64,000 bases of DNA from NCBI RefSeq assembly GCF_042680125.1, contig NZ_JBHTNY010000033.1, one strand, 5' to 3'. Shown in pieces: positions 43,009 through 51,056 of the stretch. Made by a program: the position numbers and the translations under genes. The notes beneath the pieces were generated by a model, which ran no database searches, had not been told where the DNA came from, and saw only the letters and a list, made by a program, of their open reading frames with translations. Position 1 is the stretch's first letter; each line of letters opens with the position of its first letter. This DNA comes from Robinsoniella peoriensis (GTDB taxonomy: Bacteria; Bacillota; Clostridia; Lachnospirales; Lachnospiraceae).

Positions 43009-43833
43009 ATGGAAAGCTTTTTACACTTGAAAGGAATTCTTCCGGTTACAGCATGGAATGCCGGATATTTTAAAAGCAGGGGACTTGGAACCCATGCAGA
43101 CCGAACAATTGATTCATTTGAAATTATTTATGTGAATTCAGGAACACTTGGGATTTATGAAGAAGGGAAAAAATTTGAAGTTCCAAAAGGGCATGCTTTG
43201 ATATTGTTCCCGGGAAGACATCATTGGGGAAGCAGACAGTTTGAAAAAGACCTTACATTTTACTGGATTCATTTTCAGATAGACAAGAAGGCGGAAGCTG
43301 GGGATGATATGATGTCACTGCCTCAATTGGTGCGCCTTGCGAAACCCGAACAATTTGTGGAGCTTTTCCGGCGTTTCATAAAACGGCAGGAACGGTATAG
43401 TGAAGACAGAACGGTATTAAATTTGATATTACTGGAAATTTTATGTGAATTATCTGACTCGGCATATCCCCTGGAAATCAGCACGACCAAAGTGGTATTG
43501 ACAAACCAGGCAGATCAGTATATCCGCCTGCATTTGAACGAGACCCTGTCATCTAATCTGATTGCAGAGGCATTATCCTGTAATCCCGACTATCTGGGGC
43601 GCATTTATCATGAGATATATAATAAGACACTGACGGAGGCGATTCATACATATCGGTTGAATAAAGCCAGCCGGCTTCTGATCGAAACGTCTGCCAATGT
43701 AAATGAAATTGCAGACCTGTGCGGGTATCCGGATGCCGATTATTTTCGGAAAAACTTCAAAAAGTACCGGGGCATGACACCCAAAGAGTATCGACAGACT
43801 TACTGTCTGGTCTCTACGGATATTGAGGAGTAA
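43009..43833 (+). CDS. AraC-family regulator
   Basis: This 274-residue protein has an N-terminal cupin-like sensing domain (about 20-130, LGIYEEGKKFEVPKGHALILFPGRHHWG) and a C-terminal double helix-turn-helix (SSNLIAEALSCNPDYLGRIYHEIYNKTLTEAIHTYRL, VNEIADLCGYPDADYFRKNFKKYRGMTPKEYR). GGGAGG lies five bases before ATG 43009. The ATG at 43006 is too close to that site. It is divergent from the MFS gene and probably controls it in response to a sugar. Confidence 0.92.
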   Translation: MESFLHLKGILPVTAWNAGYFKSRGLGTHADRTIDSFEIIYVNSGTLGIYEEGKKFEVPKGHALILFPGRHHWGSRQFEKDLTFYWIHFQIDKKAEAGDDMMSLPQLVRLAKPEQFVELFRRFIKRQERYSEDRTVLNLILLEILCELSDSAYPLEISTTKVVLTNQADQYIRLHLNETLSSNLIAEALSCNPDYLGRIYHEIYNKTLTEAIHTYRLNKASRLLIETSANVNEIADLCGYPDADYFRKNFKKYRGMTPKEYRQTYCLVSTDIEE

Positions 43834-43870
43834 AAGGATTTGCCAAAATAATTACACTGGCCCTTTAAAA

Positions 43871-44890
43871 CTAATCAGTGAAATTCAGATCCTTAACGGA
43901 AGCACGTTCTACCAGCGCTACATCCAGTGTAATTTTCTGTGTGCGGGCATCCTTGTTTTCTAACTGTAAAAAGAGCTGGCTTGTAACAGTTTTTGCTTTT
44001 TGTATGATGTCCTGGCGGATGGTGGTAAGTGGAGGTGTGATCTGGCGGCTCAGTGGAAAATCATCAAAACCAATTACCGATACGTCCTGGGGCACATGAA
44101 TATCATATTTTTTAAAACCTTCGATCAGTGAAAAGGCGATCTGGTCTGCGGTAACGAAAAGCCCGGTAACTTTTGACAAAAGCGGCTTTAATTTCCGGGC
44201 AAGGGTAGGATCATTTACCGGATCGTGAAAAGGGAAAATATATTCTTTTCTTAATGGGCAGCCGTGTTTAGACAATGTATCCTGAAAACCCTTTAAACGC
44301 TGTTCCACAACCCCATTTTTCTGAGTGATCTCAGGGCTGATAAATGCCAGGTCAGTATGACCGTTTTTGATAAAATATTCTGCCGCAAGTACTCCGCCTT
44401 TATAATCGTCAATCCCTACATTTGTGATCTGGGGGATGGGACTGTAGCTGTCTGTGAATACCAGCGGGATTTTATTGGCTGTGAGGATTTCACTCATGAC
44501 TGAATCAAAAGCGCCTACGAAAATGGCACCTTCCACATTCCAGGAGCGCAGGCTGTATGTAACATCTTTGTAGTCACTGACATAGCGCAGAATCAGAAAA
44601 TATCCTTTTTCCTGTACATAGCGGGTAACTTCTCCCAGAAAAATGGCATGGTAAGAATCTTCCAGGGGGTTACCGTCTCCATGGGTAAGCATGAGAAGGG
44701 CAATCAGCCTGGAAGATTTCGCTGCCAGAGCCCGGGCGGATGAATTAGGAACATAACCCCGCTTTGCTGCAATTTCTTTTATTTTAACAGCTGTTTTTTC
44801 CGAAACTTTCGTTGTATTTCCATTCATAACGCGGGACACAGTCATGATGCTGACGCCTGCTTCTTCGGCAATATCTTTTAGTGTGATCAT
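43871..44890 (-). CDS. LacI-family repressor
   Basis: This is a 339-residue regulator with an N-terminal LacI helix-turn-helix (MITLKDIAEEAGVSIMTVSRVMNGNTTKVS) and a periplasmic-binding-like effector domain (about 60-339, with YVPNSSARALAAKSSRLIALL at the hinge and VPQDVSVIGFDDFPLSRQITPPLTTIRQD). It is divergent from the GH31 gene, whose promoter carries an operator-like palindrome at 45096-45115, so it is the likely repressor of that gene. AAAGAGGT precedes the ATG. Confidence 0.94.
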   Translation of the reverse strand: MITLKDIAEEAGVSIMTVSRVMNGNTTKVSEKTAVKIKEIAAKRGYVPNSSARALAAKSSRLIALLMLTHGDGNPLEDSYHAIFLGEVTRYVQEKGYFLILRYVSDYKDVTYSLRSWNVEGAIFVGAFDSVMSEILTANKIPLVFTDSYSPIPQITNVGIDDYKGGVLAAEYFIKNGHTDLAFISPEITQKNGVVEQRLKGFQDTLSKHGCPLRKEYIFPFHDPVNDPTLARKLKPLLSKVTGLFVTADQIAFSLIEGFKKYDIHVPQDVSVIGFDDFPLSRQITPPLTTIRQDIIQKAKTVTSQLFLQLENKDARTQKITLDVALVERASVKDLNFTD

Positions 44891-45056
44891 ATGCTACCTC
44901 TTTCCTTAACCCTGAACATGTTTAAAATGCCTGAACCCGGCTGGTTATTCCACTTTGCGTGATGTGGCTGTGGAATTTCAACCTTTATGTGAATAGACAT
45001 ATTATACAAATATTATAGAGGAAAATCAAGATATTGTACAAAGTTTAAAAAGGATA

Positions 45057-45085
45057 TTGACATTGTTAATCGTGAATGGTATATT
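45057..45085 (+). promoter_or_regulatory. GH31 gene promoter
   Basis: Consensus TTGACA, 17 bases, TATATT with TGG before it. The predicted transcript start is near 45092. Confidence 0.85.
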
Positions 45086-45095
45086 TATATCATGA

Positions 45096-45115
45096 TTAGG
45101 TTAACGCTAACCTAA
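45096..45115 (+). promoter_or_regulatory. LacI-type operator
   Basis: TTAGGTTA-ACGC-TAACCTAA has perfect eight-bp arms with the central CG typical of LacI-family operators. It starts about four bases after the predicted transcript start, ideal for repression. Confidence 0.8.
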
Positions 45116-45163
45116 GTCCGGATAACAAGTCGGATATCTGCAGGAAACGGGGTATCTGACCCT

Positions 45164-45215
45164 CCCGGCAGCCGCCATACGGACGTAATCGCATGTCCGC
45201 CTGGCGGCTGCCGGG
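45164..45215 (+). other. very stable GC-rich leader hairpin
   Basis: CCCGGCAGCCGCCA pairs perfectly with TGGCGGCTGCCGGG, and an inner CGGAC/GTCCG stem caps it. It lies in the leader between operator and start codon, with A-rich sequence after it, so it is not a simple terminator. Apart from this, the promoter and the operator, the 44891-45253 gap shows nothing else. Confidence 0.75.
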
Positions 45216-45253
45216 GGGAAATAAAAAATTGACAGTAAAGAAAGGAATTGAAA

Positions 45254-47644
45254 ATGATGGATCCCATTTATAAAATTGATGCCAGTCCTTTATGCAGTGA
45301 GGGTGCTGCAGTTCAGGGTGAGCATTACCGTATTACCGTTTTGACAGCCCAGTTAATCCGATTAGAATTCAGCGAAGAAGGAAGGTTTGAAGACCGGCCT
45401 ACACAGAGTGTCTGGAACCGTAATTTTCCAGTTCCGGAGTTTCAGGTATTTGATAAGGGTGGGAATCTGGAAATTGTAACTGAATTTATACATATGATTT
45501 ATAATAAGGAGAGATTTTCCTCCAATGGGTTGTCCCTTCAGGTCAGCGGCAAAGGATGTACGACGCATAATATCTGGCACTTTGGGGAAGAATCAACGGA
45601 TCTTAGAGGTACGGCAAGAACGCTGGATGAAGCAGACGGCGCAATACCCCTGGAACATGGTCTGATTTCAAGAAATGGCTATGCAGTTATGGATGACAGC
45701 AGATCCCTGTTACTCACGGAAGAAAACTGGGTAGAGCCGCGTAAAGGTGAAGTCATGGATTTCTATTTCTTTGGATACGGACACGAATATGAGAAATGCC
45801 TGAAGGATTTTTACCATCTCTGCGGCAAGACGCCCTTGCTCCCCAGATTTGTGTTTGGCAACTGGTGGAGCAGATACCATAAATACACGGAAGAAGAGTA
45901 TAAAGAATTGATCCTGCGTTTTGAAAGTGAGAAAATTCCTTTTTCGGTCGCAGTAGTTGACATGGATTGGCATTTGGTTGATGTGGACCCCAAATATGGA
46001 AGCGGCTGGACGGGATATACCTGGAATAAGGATTTCTTCCCGGATCCCAAAGCATTTATGGCATGGCTTCACGACCATCATTTGAAGATAACATTGAATG
46101 TACATCCTGCAGATGGAGTCAGGGCATTTGAAGAACCTTATCTTGCTATGGCGAAAGAACTTGGGGCTGACTGGGAGAAAGAAGAGACGATCAACTTCGA
46201 CGTAACCAGTCAGGAATTTTTAAATGCGTATTTTAAATACCTGCATCATCCAAACGAAGAGGATGGTGTGGATTTCTGGTGGCTGGACTGGCAGCAAGGG
46301 AAGAATACGGCGATCGAGGGACTGGATCCGCTTTGGATGCTGAACCACTATCACTATCTGGACAGCAGGCGTAACGGGAATAGGGCTCTGACTTTTTCCA
46401 GATATGCAGGGCTTGGAAGTCACAGGTATCCGGTTGGCTTTTCCGGGGATACGGTTATATCCTGGGAATCCCTGGATTTTCAGCCTTATTTCACAGCAAA
46501 TGCAAGTAATGCAGGATACGGCTGGTGGAGCCATGATATTGGCGGTCACATGTTTGGTTACCGGGATGATGAATTGTCAGCCAGGTGGGTACAATATGGC
46601 GTATTCTCTCCCCTTTTAAGACTGCATAGTACGGCAAATCTCTTTTCCGGTAAGGAGCCCTGGAAGTACAATAAAATTGCAGAAAGCATTATGAAAAAAT
46701 ACCTGAAGCTGCGGCATGAACTGATTCCTTATCTCTATACCATGAATCGCTATGCCAGCCGTGACGGGCAGCCGCTGGTACGCCCAATGTATTACCTGGA
46801 GCCGGAGCAGAAGGAAGCTTATGAGGTACCAAATGAATATTATTTTGGAACAGAGCTGATTGCCTGCCCGATTACAAAACCGGTTGACAAAAAAGCAGCG
46901 GCAGCTTCATTTACAGCCTGGCTGCCAAAGGGAATCTGGTATGATATTTTTAATGGACGGGTTTATGAGGGCGGCAGGAGATTATCTTTGTACAGAGGAG
47001 TGGAGGATATTCCGGTATTTGCCCGGGCTGGTGCAATTGTACCAATGGCGGATCTGGATGAGTATACAAATTCAACCACGAATCCAGAAAAATTGAAGAT
47101 TGCCATTTATGCAGGGGCGGATGGAGAGTTCCACCTTTATGAGGATGATGGAAATTGTCCGGAGGATTTAGATGAAAATTGGGCTGATACAGAGATGACA
47201 TTCAGATGGGATGAAAAAGCAGTATTTACTATTGGCGCAGCAAAAGGGAATACTTTGGTTATCCCTCAGGAGAGATCCTATACCCTGGAAATCACAGGAG
47301 TTACAGAAAGTCCGGTAACTGTTCTTGCAAATGGCAGGCAGGCAGGGGCAGATGTAAGCTATGATGAAAGAAAACATACATTAACGGTCAGAATCCCGAA
47401 AATGGCTGTTACAGAGGAAGTCATCGTTTCCTTTGAAGATGGAGTGGAGCTGGCAGAAAATGATGTGGTGACCGAGACATTTGCTTACCTGGAAAAGACT
47501 CAGTTAGAATATAATCTGAAGGAAGAGATTTATTTCATTGTAAGAGATGCAAAGAATGCGCTCCATGCTGTGTCAGCTTTGCAGGCACTGGGGCTGGATG
47601 AGATGGTGTTTGGGGCTTTATGTGAGATTTTAACTGCAAAATAA
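45254..47644 (+). CDS. GH31 family glycosidase (alpha-glucosidase-like)
   Basis: This 796-residue retaining glycosidase of family GH31 has an N-terminal beta-sandwich, the barrel from about residue 190, the nucleophile region GVDFWWLDWQQGK (about 350), the acid/base region GFSGDTVISWESLDFQPYF (about 400) and the conserved GYGWWSHDIGGHM. It probably hydrolyses alpha-linked glucose or xylose from oligosaccharides in the cytoplasm, since no signal peptide is present. AAAGGA seven bases before ATG 45254 supports the start. A promoter with a LacI operator precedes it. Confidence 0.9.
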   Translation: MMDPIYKIDASPLCSEGAAVQGEHYRITVLTAQLIRLEFSEEGRFEDRPTQSVWNRNFPVPEFQVFDKGGNLEIVTEFIHMIYNKERFSSNGLSLQVSGKGCTTHNIWHFGEESTDLRGTARTLDEADGAIPLEHGLISRNGYAVMDDSRSLLLTEENWVEPRKGEVMDFYFFGYGHEYEKCLKDFYHLCGKTPLLPRFVFGNWWSRYHKYTEEEYKELILRFESEKIPFSVAVVDMDWHLVDVDPKYGSGWTGYTWNKDFFPDPKAFMAWLHDHHLKITLNVHPADGVRAFEEPYLAMAKELGADWEKEETINFDVTSQEFLNAYFKYLHHPNEEDGVDFWWLDWQQGKNTAIEGLDPLWMLNHYHYLDSRRNGNRALTFSRYAGLGSHRYPVGFSGDTVISWESLDFQPYFTANASNAGYGWWSHDIGGHMFGYRDDELSARWVQYGVFSPLLRLHSTANLFSGKEPWKYNKIAESIMKKYLKLRHELIPYLYTMNRYASRDGQPLVRPMYYLEPEQKEAYEVPNEYYFGTELIACPITKPVDKKAAAASFTAWLPKGIWYDIFNGRVYEGGRRLSLYRGVEDIPVFARAGAIVPMADLDEYTNSTTNPEKLKIAIYAGADGEFHLYEDDGNCPEDLDENWADTEMTFRWDEKAVFTIGAAKGNTLVIPQERSYTLEITGVTESPVTVLANGRQAGADVSYDERKHTLTVRIPKMAVTEEVIVSFEDGVELAENDVVTETFAYLEKTQLEYNLKEEIYFIVRDAKNALHAVSALQALGLDEMVFGALCEILTAK

Positions 47645-47682
47645 GGGAAATATAAAACAATTGAAATCAAATCAAGTGAAAT

Positions 47683-47738
47683 ACAAAACAAGCGCTCCGG
47701 GAACAAATATTTGTTCTCCCGGAAGCGCTTGTTTTGTT
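47683..47738. terminator. long bidirectional terminator
   Basis: ACAAAACAAGCGCTCCGGGA and its near-perfect complement TCCCGGAAGCGCTTGTTTTG flank a central AACAAATATTTGTT palindrome, between two convergent genes. Confidence 0.85.
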
Positions 47739-47751
47739 TCAATGCAATGTT

Positions 47752-50358
47752 CTATTTTCTACGGCTTCTGATTGCCTTTAATACCTGAATAACCGGAAGA
47801 TTGACAAGAGCCAGACCATAAACGGTAAACAGCTGCTGCATACTCAGGTCAGCAACCTTAAATACGCTGTGTAAGCCTGGTGTCAGGAGTACTGCGTTGA
47901 TTAAGACAAAACCAATTAAGAAAGCGCCGATCAAAAACTTGTTATTAAAGAACTTTCTCGTAAAGATTACAGGATGGTCGGATTTACTGTTGAATCCATG
48001 AACCAGTCTTGCCATACAAAGTGTTCCGAATGCCATTGTGCTTCCAACGGCTGCACCGCCTGCACTGTTGCCAAGTAAAAAGGCAATCATTGTAGTAGCG
48101 CCGATAGAGAGCCCTTCCACGCCAATTCCAACCAGAAAATCTTTCGTAAGGATAGATTCATTTTTTGGGCGGGGCTTTTCTTTCATTACATCGCCGGTAT
48201 GAGGCTCAAGACCCAGGGCGATTGCCGGGAGACTGTCTGTCAGCAGGTTGATGAACAGCAGGTGTACTGGGGCAAATGGTACCGGCAGTGCCATGATGGA
48301 AGCGTAAAGTACAGCTAAAATTGCACCAAAGTTTCCGGATAAGAGGAATTTGATGGAATTTTTAATGTTAGCATAGACATTACGTCCATTTTCTACTGCT
48401 TTTACGATAGTAGCGAAGTTATCATCGGTTAATACCATAGAGGCAGCATCTTTTGCAACTTCACTTCCGGTAATTCCCATAGCAACACCAATATCCGCTT
48501 GTTTCAGTGCAGGTGCGTCATTAACACCATCGCCGGTCATGGATACAATGTTGCCTTTGTTCTGCCATGCCCGGACTATACGGATCTTATGTTCCGGTGA
48601 AACTCTGGCATATACACTGATGTGCTCTACGAAATTTTCAAGCTCTGCATCGGAGAGATTTTCAATATCTGCACCTTCACAGGCTTCCGAGATATCTTTT
48701 AAAATACCGATTCTTTTTGCGATCGCAGCAGCAGTTATTTTGTGGTCACCGGTAATCATAATCGGTTTAATACCGGCTTGAATACATTTTGAAACCGCTT
48801 CAGCGGATTCTTCTCGCGGCGGATCCATCATGGCAATCAATCCCAGGAAAGTAAGGTCATCTTCAAAATCCACGGAAAGTGATGCAGGTGCAGGCAGGAC
48901 TTTGTATGCAAATGCTAGGACTCGAAGTCCATTCATGGAGTAGTGTTCATTCATTACGGCAAGATCTTCAGCATCCTCCGGAGTAAACGGACAGGCTTCC
49001 CCTTTTTTCTGAATGGAGGTAAGGCGGTTGCTTAATACATCTACGGCACCTTTTGTAATCATGATGATTCGTCCGTCAATGTTGTGTAAGGTGGACATAA
49101 GCTTACGGTCACTGTCAAAAGGTATTTCACTGATACGCGGGAATTTTGCACGTGTAGGAAGTGCTGCCACGCCTACCTTGTCACCAAGGTTAATCAGTGC
49201 AGTTTCCGTAGGATCACCGATTTCTTTTCCGTCCAGATTCGTAGAATCATTGCAGAGAATACTGGAATATAATAGTTGTTTTTGATAAGAGTCTCCAGAA
49301 TCAATGTCTTTGGCTGCAATGTTTTTTCCGTCAATATAGTAATGTTCTACTGTCATCTTATTCTGGGTCAGTGTACCTGTTTTATCCGAACAGATAATAG
49401 AAACGCTTCCCAGTCCTTCCACTGCCTGCAGCTTTCTGACAATCGCATGTTCCGCTGCCATTTTCTGTGTTCCGAAAGAAAGCACAATGGTTACAATCGA
49501 GCTTAAGGCTTCCGGTATGGCGGCTACAGCTAATGCAATAGCAAATAAGAAGGAGTCTCCGATTGGATTTCCACGGAAAATGTTAATTCCAAATACCAGA
49601 GCACAGACTACTAAAATAAGTATGGACAGCTTTTGCCCAAAGTTATCCAGATTAACCTGCAGTGGGGTTTTTTTCTCAGAAGTGGATTTTAAAAGACTGG
49701 CAATTTTGCCCACTTCCGTTTCCATACCGATTGCGGTAACCAGGAAAGATCCTCTTCCGTAGGTTACAAAACTGCCGGAAAACAGCATGTTAGTCTGGTC
49801 ACCCAGAGGCTTTTCTCCTGAAAGTACCTGATCCGTCTTCTCTACGCTGACACTTTCACCGGTAAGAGCGCTTTCGTTTATTTTAAGGCTTGCATTTTCA
49901 ATAATACGTCCATCTGCTGGAATATAATTCCCGGCTTCCAGAACAACAAGGTCACCAATGGTTACCTCGGCGGATGGAATTTCATGTACAATACCGTCTC
50001 TCATAACCTTGGCGGATGGAGCAGACAGTGTCTTTAAACTATCCAGTGACTGTTCTGCTTTCAGCGTCTGGACAGTACCCAATATTGCGTTTATGGTGAT
50101 AACAACAAGAATTACAATTGTGCTCTCAATATCTCCTAAAAATCCGGATACGACAGCGGCAACGATTAAGATAATAACTAAGAAATCTTTGAATTGTTCC
50201 AGAAAAATCTGTAAAGTGCTTTTCTTTTTTCCCTCAACCAGTACATTTTTACCGTATTTGTTCTGATTTGCAATGGCTGCATCAGTGGTCAGATATTCAC
50301 TGCTGCCATTTACCTGTTCCATAACTTCTTCTTTGGAAAGGGTGTAATAATTCTTCAT
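47752..50358 (-). CDS. P-type cation ATPase (Ca/Mn exporter, YoaB/PacL-like)
   Basis: This 868-residue P2A-type ATPase has the phosphorylation motif CSDKTGTLTQNKMT (Asp near residue 325), the actuator loop LTGESVSVEK, the hinge TGDGVNDAPALKQADIG, and ion-site residues in AAIPEALSSIV (M4) and NLLTDSLPAIALG (M6). The sequence alone suggests calcium. The yybP-ykoY manganese riboswitch in its leader indicates manganese export, as in the Lactococcus YoaB case. GGAGG seven bases before the ATG fixes the start. The gene start overlaps the stop of a 12-codon leader ORF. Confidence 0.93.
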   Translation of the reverse strand: MKNYYTLSKEEVMEQVNGSSEYLTTDAAIANQNKYGKNVLVEGKKKSTLQIFLEQFKDFLVIILIVAAVVSGFLGDIESTIVILVVITINAILGTVQTLKAEQSLDSLKTLSAPSAKVMRDGIVHEIPSAEVTIGDLVVLEAGNYIPADGRIIENASLKINESALTGESVSVEKTDQVLSGEKPLGDQTNMLFSGSFVTYGRGSFLVTAIGMETEVGKIASLLKSTSEKKTPLQVNLDNFGQKLSILILVVCALVFGINIFRGNPIGDSFLFAIALAVAAIPEALSSIVTIVLSFGTQKMAAEHAIVRKLQAVEGLGSVSIICSDKTGTLTQNKMTVEHYYIDGKNIAAKDIDSGDSYQKQLLYSSILCNDSTNLDGKEIGDPTETALINLGDKVGVAALPTRAKFPRISEIPFDSDRKLMSTLHNIDGRIIMITKGAVDVLSNRLTSIQKKGEACPFTPEDAEDLAVMNEHYSMNGLRVLAFAYKVLPAPASLSVDFEDDLTFLGLIAMMDPPREESAEAVSKCIQAGIKPIMITGDHKITAAAIAKRIGILKDISEACEGADIENLSDAELENFVEHISVYARVSPEHKIRIVRAWQNKGNIVSMTGDGVNDAPALKQADIGVAMGITGSEVAKDAASMVLTDDNFATIVKAVENGRNVYANIKNSIKFLLSGNFGAILAVLYASIMALPVPFAPVHLLFINLLTDSLPAIALGLEPHTGDVMKEKPRPKNESILTKDFLVGIGVEGLSIGATTMIAFLLGNSAGGAAVGSTMAFGTLCMARLVHGFNSKSDHPVIFTRKFFNNKFLIGAFLIGFVLINAVLLTPGLHSVFKVADLSMQQLFTVYGLALVNLPVIQVLKAIRSRRK

Positions 50359-50393
50359 ATGAATGCCTCCTTTATATGGTTCCTTGTATGCAT
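50355..50393 (-). CDS. 12-codon leader ORF coupled to the ATPase gene
   Basis: An ATG 11 bases after AGGAGG (50405-50410) opens a frame reading MHTRNHIKEAFI whose TGA overlaps the ATPase ATG as ATGA. The overlap suggests translational coupling within the riboswitch leader. Confidence 0.45.
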   Translation of the reverse strand: MHTRNHIKEAFI

Positions 50394-50429
50394 AAAAAAA
50401 CGATCCTCCTATTGCATACAATTCACGCT

Positions 50430-50525
50430 GCAATAAAAGTCTCGCTACTTAGTTACGATACGGATGGAAACCATCGTACTGACGACATCGTAAACACTTG
50501 CGTGTTAGCTACTCCCTTTTACTTC
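50430..50525 (-). ncRNA. yybP-ykoY manganese riboswitch
   Basis: Reading leftwards, the hallmark parts of the motif appear in order: AAAAGGGAGTAGC (50520-50508), a hairpin AACAC/GTGTT, then GTCGTCAGTACG, a hairpin GATGG/CCATC and the closing TAGCGAGACTTTT. The first and last parts form the paired base of the aptamer. An ATTGCA/TGCAAT hairpin (50411-50434) just before the leader ribosome binding site could be the expression platform. It should raise ATPase expression when manganese is high. Confidence 0.88.
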
Positions 50526-50532
50526 TTTAATA

Positions 50533-50561
50533 AAGATAAGACAAATTTGAGAAAATGTCAA
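50533..50561 (-). promoter_or_regulatory. promoter of the riboswitch-ATPase transcript
   Basis: Reading leftwards: TTGACA, 17 bases, TATCTT. The transcript would start directly at the aptamer. Confidence 0.75.
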
Positions 50562-50985
50562 GGGAAAAATATTTTTTAAACCTGGCAGAATTGTATTTGC
50601 AGCATTATATCTGTAGTATTTGACAAAAAAGTGGAAATTACTCAAAAGTTTTTGATGAATATGGGAATCAGTGAAGCTAACAGGCTAAACATGATGACAA
50701 ATAAAATTCCTATTTTTCATTTTTTATATCCTCTTTTATGTTTAAATAGATATTCTGTAAATTTGATGACATGTAAGGTTTGTTTAAATGCAGATATATA
50801 ATACTATCTTTGTGTTTATTAAAGATCATAAATGTATTGAAGTGTAAATTTAATGTCATGAATTATGATTTCATTCAGGAATCAGGATTTGTTCGTTAAT
50901 GCACAGGTTTTCTAAATTAAAGTGTGAATACGGGGGAATATGGTTCTGGAAATCCCTTGAGGTACTGCAAGATAGGAGTAAATGG
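50562..50985. other. AT-rich spacer, no gene seen
   Basis: This stretch separates two divergent transcripts. I see no convincing frame, hairpin with T run or repeat in it. Confidence 0.6.
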
Positions 50986-51014
50986 TTGCGTATTCTGAAT
51001 TTATCGACTATATT
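50986..51014 (+). promoter_or_regulatory. promoter of the M16 peptidase gene
   Basis: TTGCGT, 17 bases, TATATT, about 43 bases before the start codon. Confidence 0.6.
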
Positions 51015-51056
51015 ATAAATAGTTATAAATTTTAATATGTATAAAGGAAAACAATA

